This document shows, piece after piece, positions 17,230-24,339 of a DNA stretch of 64,000 bases. The notes below the pieces were generated by a model. That model did not search any database. It saw only the letters and a list, made by a program, of their open reading frames with translations, and was not told the origin of the DNA. This DNA is from RGIG3002 sp964449325 (lineage in GTDB: Bacteria; Bacillota; Clostridia; Lachnospirales; Lachnospiraceae): assembly GCA_964449325.1 (NCBI GenBank), contig CAYUYJ010000006.1, positions 62,001 to 126,000 of the forward strand, read 5' to 3'. The position numbers and the translations under genes are program-made. Within the stretch, counting starts at the first letter, position 1. Each line of letters starts with the position of its first letter.

Positions 17230-18331
17230 TTGTTTTGTCCTCCTTGGGTAGGTTAAATATAAATTCGGCACCATTGTCATGATTGCATGCAGTAATCGTT
17301 CCGTGGTGCGCTGTAATAATCGTTTTGCAGATGGAAAGTCCGATTCCCATTCCTTTATGTGCATCCGATGTTTTGCTTGCTTCATAATCACTGCCGTCAA
17401 ACAGTGTACTCAGTTTTTCTTCCGGAATGCCTATTCCAAAATCCCGTACGGAAAAGCATACCGAATCAGAAGAATCGGAAACCGTAAAAATAATCGGAGA
17501 ATCACTGCCGGCATGTACGGCGGCATTTTCGAGAAGATTGATGATAACCTGTTCAATTAACATGGCATCCATGGGGAGCAGGGTATATTCATCGGGAATG
17601 GTAACCTGCACGGCTGCATCGGGTATTCGCTTTTTAAAGCGGGAAATGGCTTCGCCGACAACCTCTTCCACAGCCTCCAAAGAGGTCGTTACATTCATGG
17701 AGCTTGTGCGGATCCGGGTTACGGAAAGAAGATTTTCTACCATATTCAGCAGCCAGTTGGAATCATCATGAATATGCTGCACCAGTTTTAGCTTTTCGGC
17801 ATCATCCAAAACAGAATTGTTTTCAATATACGCAGAACTGTTGCCGATAATGCCGGTAAGAGGAGTACGTAAATCGTGAGATACGGCACGAAGCAGATTG
17901 GCACGCATTTTCTCCTTCTCTGCTTCCATGAGTTGTTTTTCCCGTTCGGAAAGCAAAATGGACTGTTGTTTCAAATTACTTGTCATGGTACTGGTCATCA
18001 GGGAAATGGCCAGCATACAGATAAACGTAATCGGATAACCGGTCAGAGTAAAGTTCAGCTCAAAATAAGGATAGGTAAATAAATAGTTTACACAGATGAC
18101 ACCGATAGCAGCGGACAGAAGACCAAAAAAATAGCCGTCTGTGCTCCGGGCAATAATTACCAGAGCAAGAATTTGAATCAGTGCAATGTTTGCCGTATTT
18201 TCCGGAACAAGATAAAAAAACAGGAAGGAAAGCAGGATTGCTGCTGCCTGTAGTAAAAACGTTATGCCCCAGTCATGAAGCTTAGGATGATGAAGTTTTA
18301 ATAATTTCCATTTAGCGCCAAAATTCTTCAT
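17219..18331 (-). CDS. KdpD-like sensor histidine kinase, short form
   Basis: A 370-residue kinase. Four membrane helices of the DUF4118 type span about residues 22-115, then HisKA with phospho-acceptor H152 (VSHDLRTPLTG) and an HATPase domain with N box (NLLENAAVHA), G1 (DFGIGIPEEKL) and G2 (KGMGIGLSI). The cytoplasmic KdpD and universal-stress domains found at the N terminus of full KdpD (about 900 residues) are absent; this matches the stand-alone C-terminal half of KdpD. AAGGAG lies 6 bases before ATG 18331. Signal unknown; potassium or turgor by analogy only. Confidence 0.85.
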   Translation of the reverse strand: MKNFGAKWKLLKLHHPKLHDWGITFLLQAAAILLSFLFFYLVPENTANIALIQILALVIIARSTDGYFFGLLSAAIGVICVNYLFTYPYFELNFTLTGYPITFICMLAISLMTSTMTSNLKQQSILLSEREKQLMEAEKEKMRANLLRAVSHDLRTPLTGIIGNSSAYIENNSVLDDAEKLKLVQHIHDDSNWLLNMVENLLSVTRIRTSSMNVTTSLEAVEEVVGEAISRFKKRIPDAAVQVTIPDEYTLLPMDAMLIEQVIINLLENAAVHAGSDSPIIFTVSDSSDSVCFSVRDFGIGIPEEKLSTLFDGSDYEASKTSDAHKGMGIGLSICKTIITAHHGTITACNHDNGAEFIFNLPKEDKTNES

Positions 18332-18357
18332 AATCGCTCCTTTTATGCCTTTTTCTG

Positions 18358-18386
18358 ATTATATCTTTTTTAAATATATTATTCAA
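18358..18386 (-). promoter_or_regulatory. Sigma-A promoter of the kdpD/kdpE-like operon
   Basis: On the minus strand TTGAAT (18386-18381), 17 bases, TATAAT (18363-18358), about 27 bases before the kinase start codon. Confidence 0.65.
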
Positions 18387-18394
18387 TGAAAGTA

Positions 18395-18411
18395 CGTTAA
18401 GAAGGCGTTAA
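18395..18411 (-). promoter_or_regulatory. Direct repeat, candidate OmpR/PhoB-family operator
   Basis: CGTTAA-N5-CGTTAA (TTAACG on the minus strand) repeats with an 11-base period, the spacing typical for tandem binding of PhoB/OmpR-family regulators. It begins 8 bases upstream of the -35 of the kdpD/kdpE-like promoter, which suggests autoregulation. Confidence 0.45.
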
Positions 18412-18676
18412 AAAATACCTCCGTTTACATACAATGCGGTGATACAACCGTAATGGAACCGGTCATGGTGTTTACGATACTTTTTGAACATACTCAATAT
18501 TGTTTGTGCAATATTTTTATTTGTGTAGGGAAATATAGACTTTTAATTGTGGTGTAGATATAATAAAAACAAATAATTGACTCTAAATAGGCACAATGAT
18601 TTTAAATAGAAGTAAAAAAAGAATTGGTGAATTTTATTGGCGGAAATACATTAAGTGGAAAAAGTTGGTGAAAAGT

Positions 18677-20665
18677 ATGAATGGATTAAACGAGAATAAG
18701 AAGAAAAAGTTTTTTGACATGATTTATGCTTCTATCGCAGAAGATATTGCTTGTATTGTCGAGGTAAATAATGCGGAACACACCTATTCTGTTTCTGAGT
18801 GGGATGATTTTTTTAAGGAGATATTTAAGCCGGAAGGCTCTTTGAAAGATTTGTATCGTGTTTTGTTTTCTTGTCATGAACAACAGTCTGAAAACAGTAA
18901 GAGTAATTACGAAAGATTTTTCGACGAAGAAGTATTCAAAAAGGACAAATACCAAGGTGGTATTCGTTTTAAAGCAAACGGAGAAGAAAAGAGTTATTTT
19001 TTCTGCTTTTTAAAAATTTCTTCAATAGAATCGATTATCATGTTTTTTGAAGAAGATTCTTTTATGCAGAGTAACATGTTGGAACTGGAAAAGATTGATA
19101 CCATTCAGGAATCCTATTTGTTTTCCATGATGGTTAATCTTGCCAATGACTCCTGTATGAATCCAAATACGACAGAGGTTAGTGCGACCAGACAGGATTA
19201 CATGGATATTAAATATTCTGACTGGAGATTAATGATTTCCAATATGTTTAAAGATGAGGATAAGGTGTTGTTTTTGCGTGCATCTTCACCGGAGAATGTG
19301 ATTAACACATTGGAAATGCAGAATCATTTTCATATAGACCTTCAGATGATGAATATGCAGGGTGAGTTCATATGGTGTCGGCTGAAATTTGCCGGAATGA
19401 AGAATTTCTCGAGGGAAAATCCTCGCTTTGTGTATACCGTTCGTGACATCTCAGAGGATATTGCCCGGTTACTCCGACAAGAGGGTCTGATTAAGGCAAT
19501 TGAGGAACAGAATGAAAGACTTAAGGAAGCAGATAAGAATAAGACAAAATTCCTCTCCAATATGTCTCATGAGATAAGGACACCGATTAATGCTATTATG
19601 GGAATGAATGAGGTTATTCTTCGCGATTGCGAAGATGAGGTCATCAGAGGTTATGCGAGGGAGGTAAAGGCTGCAAGCCAATATTTACTAAGCCTTGTAA
19701 ACGATGTTTTGGATTACTCTAAAATAGAAGCAGGAAAAATGGAAATTGTTCCGGTGGAATATAATATGGACGATTTGCTTGGCGGAGTATGTAATCTGAT
19801 TAAACCTAAAATGGCAGAGAAATCTTTAGAGTTTGAACTAAAAGTAGGAGAGGATGTACCACATCGGCTATTTGGCGATGAAATAAGAATTTCTCAGATT
19901 CTGATAAATCTTCTTTCGAATGCAAATAAATATACCGACCGGGGGAAAGTTTCTTTTTGGGTGGAACGTGAGGCAGATGTGAATGGACAGGTAGCCATAA
20001 GGTTTACTGTTAAAGATACCGGTATTGGAATTAAGCAGGAAGATATGGAAGTACTTTTTGAGGAATACGGAAGACTGGATCTTTTGAAAAACCGGAATAA
20101 GGAGGGAACCGGTCTTGGAATCAGCATTGTACAGGGACTTCTGTCTCAGATGAACAGCCAATTAAATGTAGAGAGTGTGTATGGAAAAGGTTCAACCTTT
20201 TCGTTTGTATTATTGCAAAAGGAAGTTACAGAAATTCCGGTTTGTTTGTCGGATTCCGGGAAGGAAAAATCCAAAGCAAAGACAGATGTGCTGGATGTAA
20301 AGGATAAAAAGGTGCTTGTGGTAGATGATACAGCGATAAATTTGCATATATTTAAAGCATTAATAGCTCCATATGAGCTGGAAGTCTGCTGTGCAAAAAG
20401 TGGGAAAGAAGCTCTGAAGATAATGAAAAATGCTGTTTATAACATGATTTTTTTGGATCATATGATGCCGGAGATGGATGGTGTTGAGACATTAAATGAA
20501 TTACGCAAGATAGATGATTATTATAAAAATGTTCCGGTAATTGCATTAACGGGGAATTATTCGCCAACCGCAAGAGAAGAGTATGTTAGTCTCGGATTTA
20601 CTGACTATTTGGAAAAGCCCATTGTTTTCGAAAGTTTAGATGAAATGATTCATAAGTATTTATAG
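18677..20665 (+). CDS. Hybrid sensor histidine kinase/response regulator
   Basis: A 662-residue soluble hybrid kinase with no membrane segment. Two PAS-like regions (about 10-130 and 165-270) precede HisKA (SNMSHEIRTPINAIMG, phospho-acceptor H298), HATPase (NLLSNANKYTD; DTGIGIKQEDME; GTGLGISIV) and a C-terminal receiver with acidic VVDD and phospho-acceptor D594 in FLDHMMPEMDG. The start is uncertain: ATG 18677 has GGTGA five bases upstream, while an in-frame ATG at 18596 has no SD. There is no output domain, so phosphate is probably passed on to a separate Hpt protein or regulator. It stands alone. Confidence 0.85.
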   Translation: MNGLNENKKKKFFDMIYASIAEDIACIVEVNNAEHTYSVSEWDDFFKEIFKPEGSLKDLYRVLFSCHEQQSENSKSNYERFFDEEVFKKDKYQGGIRFKANGEEKSYFFCFLKISSIESIIMFFEEDSFMQSNMLELEKIDTIQESYLFSMMVNLANDSCMNPNTTEVSATRQDYMDIKYSDWRLMISNMFKDEDKVLFLRASSPENVINTLEMQNHFHIDLQMMNMQGEFIWCRLKFAGMKNFSRENPRFVYTVRDISEDIARLLRQEGLIKAIEEQNERLKEADKNKTKFLSNMSHEIRTPINAIMGMNEVILRDCEDEVIRGYAREVKAASQYLLSLVNDVLDYSKIEAGKMEIVPVEYNMDDLLGGVCNLIKPKMAEKSLEFELKVGEDVPHRLFGDEIRISQILINLLSNANKYTDRGKVSFWVEREADVNGQVAIRFTVKDTGIGIKQEDMEVLFEEYGRLDLLKNRNKEGTGLGISIVQGLLSQMNSQLNVESVYGKGSTFSFVLLQKEVTEIPVCLSDSGKEKSKAKTDVLDVKDKKVLVVDDTAINLHIFKALIAPYELEVCCAKSGKEALKIMKNAVYNMIFLDHMMPEMDGVETLNELRKIDDYYKNVPVIALTGNYSPTAREEYVSLGFTDYLEKPIVFESLDEMIHKYL

Positions 20666-20675
20666 GTATATAATT

Positions 20676-20711
20676 TCGACTATTATAAAATTACAATTTA
20701 GATTAGTCGAA
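20676..20711. repeat. Inverted repeat behind the hybrid kinase gene
   Basis: TTCGACTA and TAGTCGAA form a perfect 8-bp inverted repeat about 20 bases apart. Each half differs by one base from a Spo0A box (TGTCGAA/TTCGACA). Adjacent sequence has two mutually exclusive short hairpins (GATAG/CTATC and ATCGG/CCGAT). Role unknown. Confidence 0.3.
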
Positions 20712-20798
20712 AGGATGACGTTATGGCTTAGATAGAGAGGACTATCGGTTGCACTCCCGATTGAGTATATTTAGGACAAATATTTCATGAACCTGTAA

Positions 20799-20828
20799 CG
20801 AATATTATTTCCCGTTTTCCACATACTA
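20799..20828 (+). promoter_or_regulatory. Sigma-G-like promoter of spoVT
   Basis: CGAATA (20799-20804), 17 bases, CATACTA (20822-20828), close to the sigma-G consensus (TGAATA, 17-18 bases, CATACTA). In Bacillus subtilis spoVT is sigma-G dependent, so context agrees. Confidence 0.65.
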
Positions 20829-20899
20829 ACTCCATATCCAATGATTTGAAACATTCAAATCAAAATCATGTAGAGGAGAATGGAGGAAATACAAGGAAC

Positions 20900-21445
20900 A
20901 TGAAAGCTACAGGCATTGTTAGAAGAATAGATGATTTAGGGCGTATTGTTATTCCAAAAGAAATCAGAAGAACTCTACGCATTCGGGAGAGTGACCCATT
21001 GGAAATTTTTACGGATAGAGAAGGAGAAATCATTTTAAAGAAATATTCACCAATTGGGGAGATGAGTACCTTTGCAAAGCAGTATGCTGACAGTCTGGCA
21101 CAGGTGTCGGGGCATACTGCACTCATTGCGGACAGGGACCAGTTTATTGCGGTTGCGGGAGGCTGTAAGCAGGCACTGTGTAAACCGATTAGCAAAGAAT
21201 TGGAAGAAAAAATGAATAACCGTGAGATGATGCTTGCAACGAAGGGCGACCGGAATTTTATTTCTGTCTTTACGGATGGAAGTGATGAGTATGTACATGA
21301 AGCAATCAGTCCGATTATTTGTGAAGGAGATGTAATCGGGGCGGTAGTGCTGGTGGAAAATGATAATAAATCCAAGATGGGTGAAGTGGAACAGAAATTA
21401 ATTCTGTCTGCGGCAGGATTCTTAGGCAGACAGATGGAGCAGTAA
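20900..21445 (+). CDS. spoVT: Stage V sporulation regulator SpoVT
   Basis: A 181-residue AbrB-family transcription factor acting in the forespore. The N-terminal swapped-hairpin DNA-binding domain starts MKATGIVRRIDDLGR and runs to about residue 50; a GAF-like C-terminal domain occupies about 60-178. The ATG at 20900 is chosen because AbrB/SpoVT proteins start MKATGIVRRID and AAGGAAC precedes it; an upstream in-frame ATG would add a non-conserved tail. It is monocistronic, with a sigma-G-like promoter and a strong shared terminator downstream. Confidence 0.95.
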   Translation: MKATGIVRRIDDLGRIVIPKEIRRTLRIRESDPLEIFTDREGEIILKKYSPIGEMSTFAKQYADSLAQVSGHTALIADRDQFIAVAGGCKQALCKPISKELEEKMNNREMMLATKGDRNFISVFTDGSDEYVHEAISPIICEGDVIGAVVLVENDNKSKMGEVEQKLILSAAGFLGRQMEQ

Positions 21446-21461
21446 GAAGAATGCAGAAGAA

Positions 21462-21504
21462 CAAACTGCTGCACGGAAAAAGTACCGTGCAGCAGTTTGT
21501 TTTT
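21462..21504. terminator. Bidirectional terminator between spoVT and pncB
   Basis: Perfect 15-bp stem (21462-21476 with 21485-21499, core ACTGCTGCACGG) and T5 on the plus side. It lies between convergent genes and its end touches the pncB stop codon. Confidence 0.9.
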
Positions 21505-22958
21505 CAAGATTCACTCATTTGATTCAGCAAATTGATTTTCATATCGTAAAGCTTTCTCGATAAGTCTACATATACTTCGTGAGGGTTGACAAGTCGCCTT
21601 GTTTCTTCCCAGAGAGTATTCAGTTCGTTTTGGCAATAATCGCGGATTTCCATTGTTTTCGGTGAAGTGTATACACATTCTCCTTTTAAAAATACCGGAA
21701 CCAAAATTTCCCGGAGTGTGAAGCTGCCTGCTGCCAGATGGGTTTTCTTCCAAGGCTCCAACGGGTCAAAGAGAAGCAACGGTTCGTTTTCATCAAAATG
21801 TTCGTCGGCAAGGCATATTAAATCTGCTTTTACTTTTCCGGACTCTTTTTCGTAGACGCGGTAAATGGTTTTGTTTCCGGGATTTGTGATTTTTTCGGAG
21901 TTTTCGGAAAGCTTGATTTTGGGAATAAACTGTCCCGATTTATCACGAATTGCCGCAAGCTTGTAAACACCGCCGAAGGAAGGGCAGTCCTTGGAGGTAA
22001 TCAGGTGTGTGCCTACGCCCCAAGAGGTAATTTTTGCACCTTGGGTTTTTAAGCTGTCAATTAAGAATTCATCCAAATCATTTGAGGCAGAAATAACCGC
22101 ATCGGCAAAGTCTGCTTCATCCAACATTTTACGCGCTTTCTTGGAAAGATAGGCAAGGTCACCGCTGTCTAAACGGATGCCGTAATTTTTTAAGGAGATT
22201 CCATCCTCTCTCATTTCCTGAAAAACCCGGATAGCATTGGGAACACCGGATTTTAAGGTATCATAGGTATCGACCAGTAAAATACAGGCATTCGGGTACA
22301 TTTTCGCATAGGTTTTGAATGCCGTATATTCATCAGGAAAGCTCATAATCCAACTGTGGGCATGGGTACCCTTTACCGGCACATCAAATAATTGTCCGCA
22401 AAGGACATTGGAGGTTCCGATACAACCGCCGATAACAGCCGCTCTGGCACCGTAGGTTCCTGCATCCGGGCCCTGCGCACGGCGAAGACCGAATTCCATA
22501 ATGCCGTCTCCCTTTGCTGCATAGCAGACGCGGGAAGCCTTGGTGGCAATCAGGCTCTGGTGGTTTAAAATGTTTAAGACCGCTGTTTCTATAAGCTGTG
22601 CCTCCATAATCGGTGCAATGACCTTAATCATCGGTTCTCTCGGGAACATGACCGTTCCTTCGGGAATGGCATAAATATCGCCGGAAAAGCAAAAGTCGGC
22701 AAGGTAAGAAAGAAAATCCTCCTCAAAAATACCAAGACTTCTTAAATAGTTGATATCTTCTTTTTCAAAGCGTAGGTTTTTAATATAGTCGATGACCTGC
22801 TCTAAGCCTGCTGAAATGGCATATCCTCCCCCACAGGGGTTACTGCGGTAAAACGCATCAAAGATAACCGTTTCGTTTTGGTCTTTGTTTTTGAAATAAC
22901 CCTGCATCATTGTCAATTCATATAAATCAGTGAGCAGAGTCAGGTTTTGTCTGTCCAT
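21504..22958 (-). CDS. pncB: Nicotinate phosphoribosyltransferase
   Basis: A 484-residue NAPRTase that converts nicotinate and PRPP to nicotinate mononucleotide with ATP, the entry step of NAD salvage. It begins MDRQNLTLLTDLYELTMMQGY; other family marks are the FGLRRAQGPDAG loop (about 153-164), GTHAHSWIMSFPDE (about 198-211) and RLDSGDL (about 263-269). AAGGAGCG precedes the ATG at 22958. Its start overlaps the end of the upstream methyltransferase by 19 bases, so they form one operon read from a promoter near 23806-23833. Confidence 0.95.
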   Translation of the reverse strand: MDRQNLTLLTDLYELTMMQGYFKNKDQNETVIFDAFYRSNPCGGGYAISAGLEQVIDYIKNLRFEKEDINYLRSLGIFEEDFLSYLADFCFSGDIYAIPEGTVMFPREPMIKVIAPIMEAQLIETAVLNILNHQSLIATKASRVCYAAKGDGIMEFGLRRAQGPDAGTYGARAAVIGGCIGTSNVLCGQLFDVPVKGTHAHSWIMSFPDEYTAFKTYAKMYPNACILLVDTYDTLKSGVPNAIRVFQEMREDGISLKNYGIRLDSGDLAYLSKKARKMLDEADFADAVISASNDLDEFLIDSLKTQGAKITSWGVGTHLITSKDCPSFGGVYKLAAIRDKSGQFIPKIKLSENSEKITNPGNKTIYRVYEKESGKVKADLICLADEHFDENEPLLLFDPLEPWKKTHLAAGSFTLREILVPVFLKGECVYTSPKTMEIRDYCQNELNTLWEETRRLVNPHEVYVDLSRKLYDMKINLLNQMSES

Positions 22959-23761
22959 GAAAACGCTCCTTTCGTTATGGACTGTTTTTGCAGATACCAG
23001 TTGTAGCCTGCAAAAATCAGGTTTTCTTTTTTGTTATCCTCAAAGTAAGGTGTTAAGGTATTTTCAAACCATTTTTTTACATCTGTCAGAGTTTTTCCCT
23101 TTTCCTCAACCTGTGCAATGACATTGGATTGCAGTAGCATAAAGCGGATAAATTGTTCTTTGTCCATGGGAAAGCCTGTTTTGTAGTTGTCCTGCGCCAT
23201 AATGTGGAAATGATAGGGGGAAACATCTGCTTCGGTCCATACATTTTCCTTCCGCGGCGGCTTTGGAAACATTGCTAAATATTGTTCCCGATACCAGTCG
23301 GTAAAATTCGCATTTCCTTCCATTTCATCAGTTATCCCAAAATCATAAATAAGCAGAATTCCATCCAGTTCCATCATTTTTTCCAATGCCGGTAAAAATA
23401 TTGTTTCATCAACCCAGTTGATAACGCCGGCTGCCGTGACAATGTCAAAGGAACCGAGGGTTTCATCAAGTTCTTCAGCTTTGCACTGTAAAAAGGTAAA
23501 ACTTTCATCCGTATATAGTGCCGCTGCCGCCTGTACCATTTCGGCGGAAATATCCGTACCGGTTACATGGTCGCAGACAAGGCGCAGTGCCTTGGAGGAA
23601 AGTCCGGCGCCACAGCCAACGTCCAGACCATTTTTAAAATTCTGTTTCAGATTCAGTTTTGCCTTCAGTAAATCCATAACGTGTTTATGCAGAAATGGGC
23701 GGTCCTTGGCATAGCCCTCTGCGATACGTTTGTAGTTGAAGGAAAGAGTGTCCGTATGCAT
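22940..23761 (-). CDS. Class I SAM-dependent methyltransferase
   Basis: A 273-residue Rossmann-fold methyltransferase. Motif I (LDVGCGAGLSSKAL) is at about 45-58, the acidic residue of motif II in TGTDISAEM (about 69-77), and FDIVTAAGVINWVD at about 104-117. It resembles UbiE/Trans-aconitate-type small-molecule methyltransferases (Methyltransf_11), but the substrate cannot be named. A strong SD, AAAGGAG, precedes ATG 23761. It is co-transcribed with pncB, though no functional link is obvious. Confidence 0.8.
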   Translation of the reverse strand: MHTDTLSFNYKRIAEGYAKDRPFLHKHVMDLLKAKLNLKQNFKNGLDVGCGAGLSSKALRLVCDHVTGTDISAEMVQAAAALYTDESFTFLQCKAEELDETLGSFDIVTAAGVINWVDETIFLPALEKMMELDGILLIYDFGITDEMEGNANFTDWYREQYLAMFPKPPRKENVWTEADVSPYHFHIMAQDNYKTGFPMDKEQFIRFMLLQSNVIAQVEEKGKTLTDVKKWFENTLTPYFEDNKKENLIFAGYNWYLQKQSITKGAFSWTDKT

Positions 23762-23805
23762 ATAGAAAAGGGTCTCCTTTTAGTTTGTGATGGTAATTTC
23801 CTAAT

Positions 23806-23833
23806 ATTATAGCAGAATGCGGCGGCTTTTCAA
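23806..23833 (-). promoter_or_regulatory. Promoter of the methyltransferase-pncB operon
   Basis: On the minus strand TTGAAA (23833-23828), 16 bases ending in TGC, TATAAT (23811-23806): a -35 plus extended -10. Confidence 0.65.
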
Positions 23834-23851
23834 GGCAGGCAACAGGGACGG

Positions 23852-23885
23852 CAGAGGCAGGAGGAACGAACAGAGGCGGGAGGAA
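23852..23885 (+). repeat. Short purine-rich tandem repeat
   Basis: CAGAGGCAGGAGGAA (23852-23866) and CAGAGGCGGGAGGAA (23871-23885), 14 of 15 bases the same, period 19. It sits between the two divergent promoters. Confidence 0.5.
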
Positions 23886-23897
23886 TATAAAGTCAGG

Positions 23898-23926
23898 TTG
23901 ACAGGCGAAGACGGTCTCTATATAAT
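23898..23926 (+). promoter_or_regulatory. Consensus sigma-A promoter
   Basis: TTGACA (23898-23903), 17 bases, TATAAT (23921-23926): a full consensus match, driving the small protein and ABC-class ATPase genes. Confidence 0.8.
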
Positions 23927-24093
23927 AAGCACATCGGAATATCTTTGTGAAAATTCATTCTACATTTTTATAGTTTGATTCTCGGCATATCGCCAATATT
24001 TTCACAATTATTCAAGTAAATATTGGCAGGTGCAGGGAAATTCATAACTATGTTGAACAGGTAAAACTTCATTCGGAGGTGAAAGCAGAATAT

Positions 24094-24339
24094 ATGACGT
24101 TGGAAGATAAGATTTATTTTGAAAGAGTGGATGAGTTGAAAAATACAGTTTTTGAATTGCTTGGAGAGAGAGGGGAGATTCCGGAAGAAGTGAAACAGAA
24201 AATAGAGATGGAAGGGTCGAAAACGGTGGTGAAGGGATGGGTCAAACTGGCGGTTCAAGTGAGTACAATCTGTGAATTCACAGAAAAGATGAATGAAGTA
24301 AAAAAGAAAATAATGATTGAATTGAGGGAACAGGAATGA
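24094..24339 (+). CDS. Small charged protein of unknown function
   Basis: An 81-residue protein, not recognised. It begins MTLEDKIYFERVDELKN and is mostly predicted helical, with charged ends and a short semi-hydrophobic middle (WVKLAVQVSTICEF, about residues 52-65). GGAGGTGA lies 10 bases before ATG 24094; a GTG at 24079 overlaps that SD and is rejected. Its stop overlaps the ATG of the ABC-class ATPase by ATGA, so the two are translationally coupled and may work together. It has a consensus promoter and a long leader. Confidence 0.65.
   Translation: MTLEDKIYFERVDELKNTVFELLGERGEIPEEVKQKIEMEGSKTVVKGWVKLAVQVSTICEFTEKMNEVKKKIMIELREQE

Larger units (their letters stand above)
18332..18676. other. 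Divergent region kdpD-like / hybrid kinase
   Basis: Holds the minus-strand promoter and direct repeat described separately. On the plus side AATATTG (6-base loop) CAATATT forms an AT-rich inverted repeat around 18495-18514, and TATAAT at 18559-18564 is a possible -10 for the hybrid kinase without a convincing -35. Confidence 0.4.
23762..24093. other. Divergent region methyltransferase / small protein
   Basis: Contains a promoter on each strand, the purine-rich repeat, and a leader of about 160 bases before the small protein. Within the leader GCCAATATTT (23992-24001) pairs perfectly with AAATATTGGC (24018-24027). No gene is seen. Confidence 0.5.

Noticed and set aside
20700..20780. c-di-GMP-I (GEMM) riboswitch upstream of spoVT
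   Set aside because: GAAA, GACG and TTGCACTCC look suggestive, but the conserved GCAAA core and the expected pairing order are missing.
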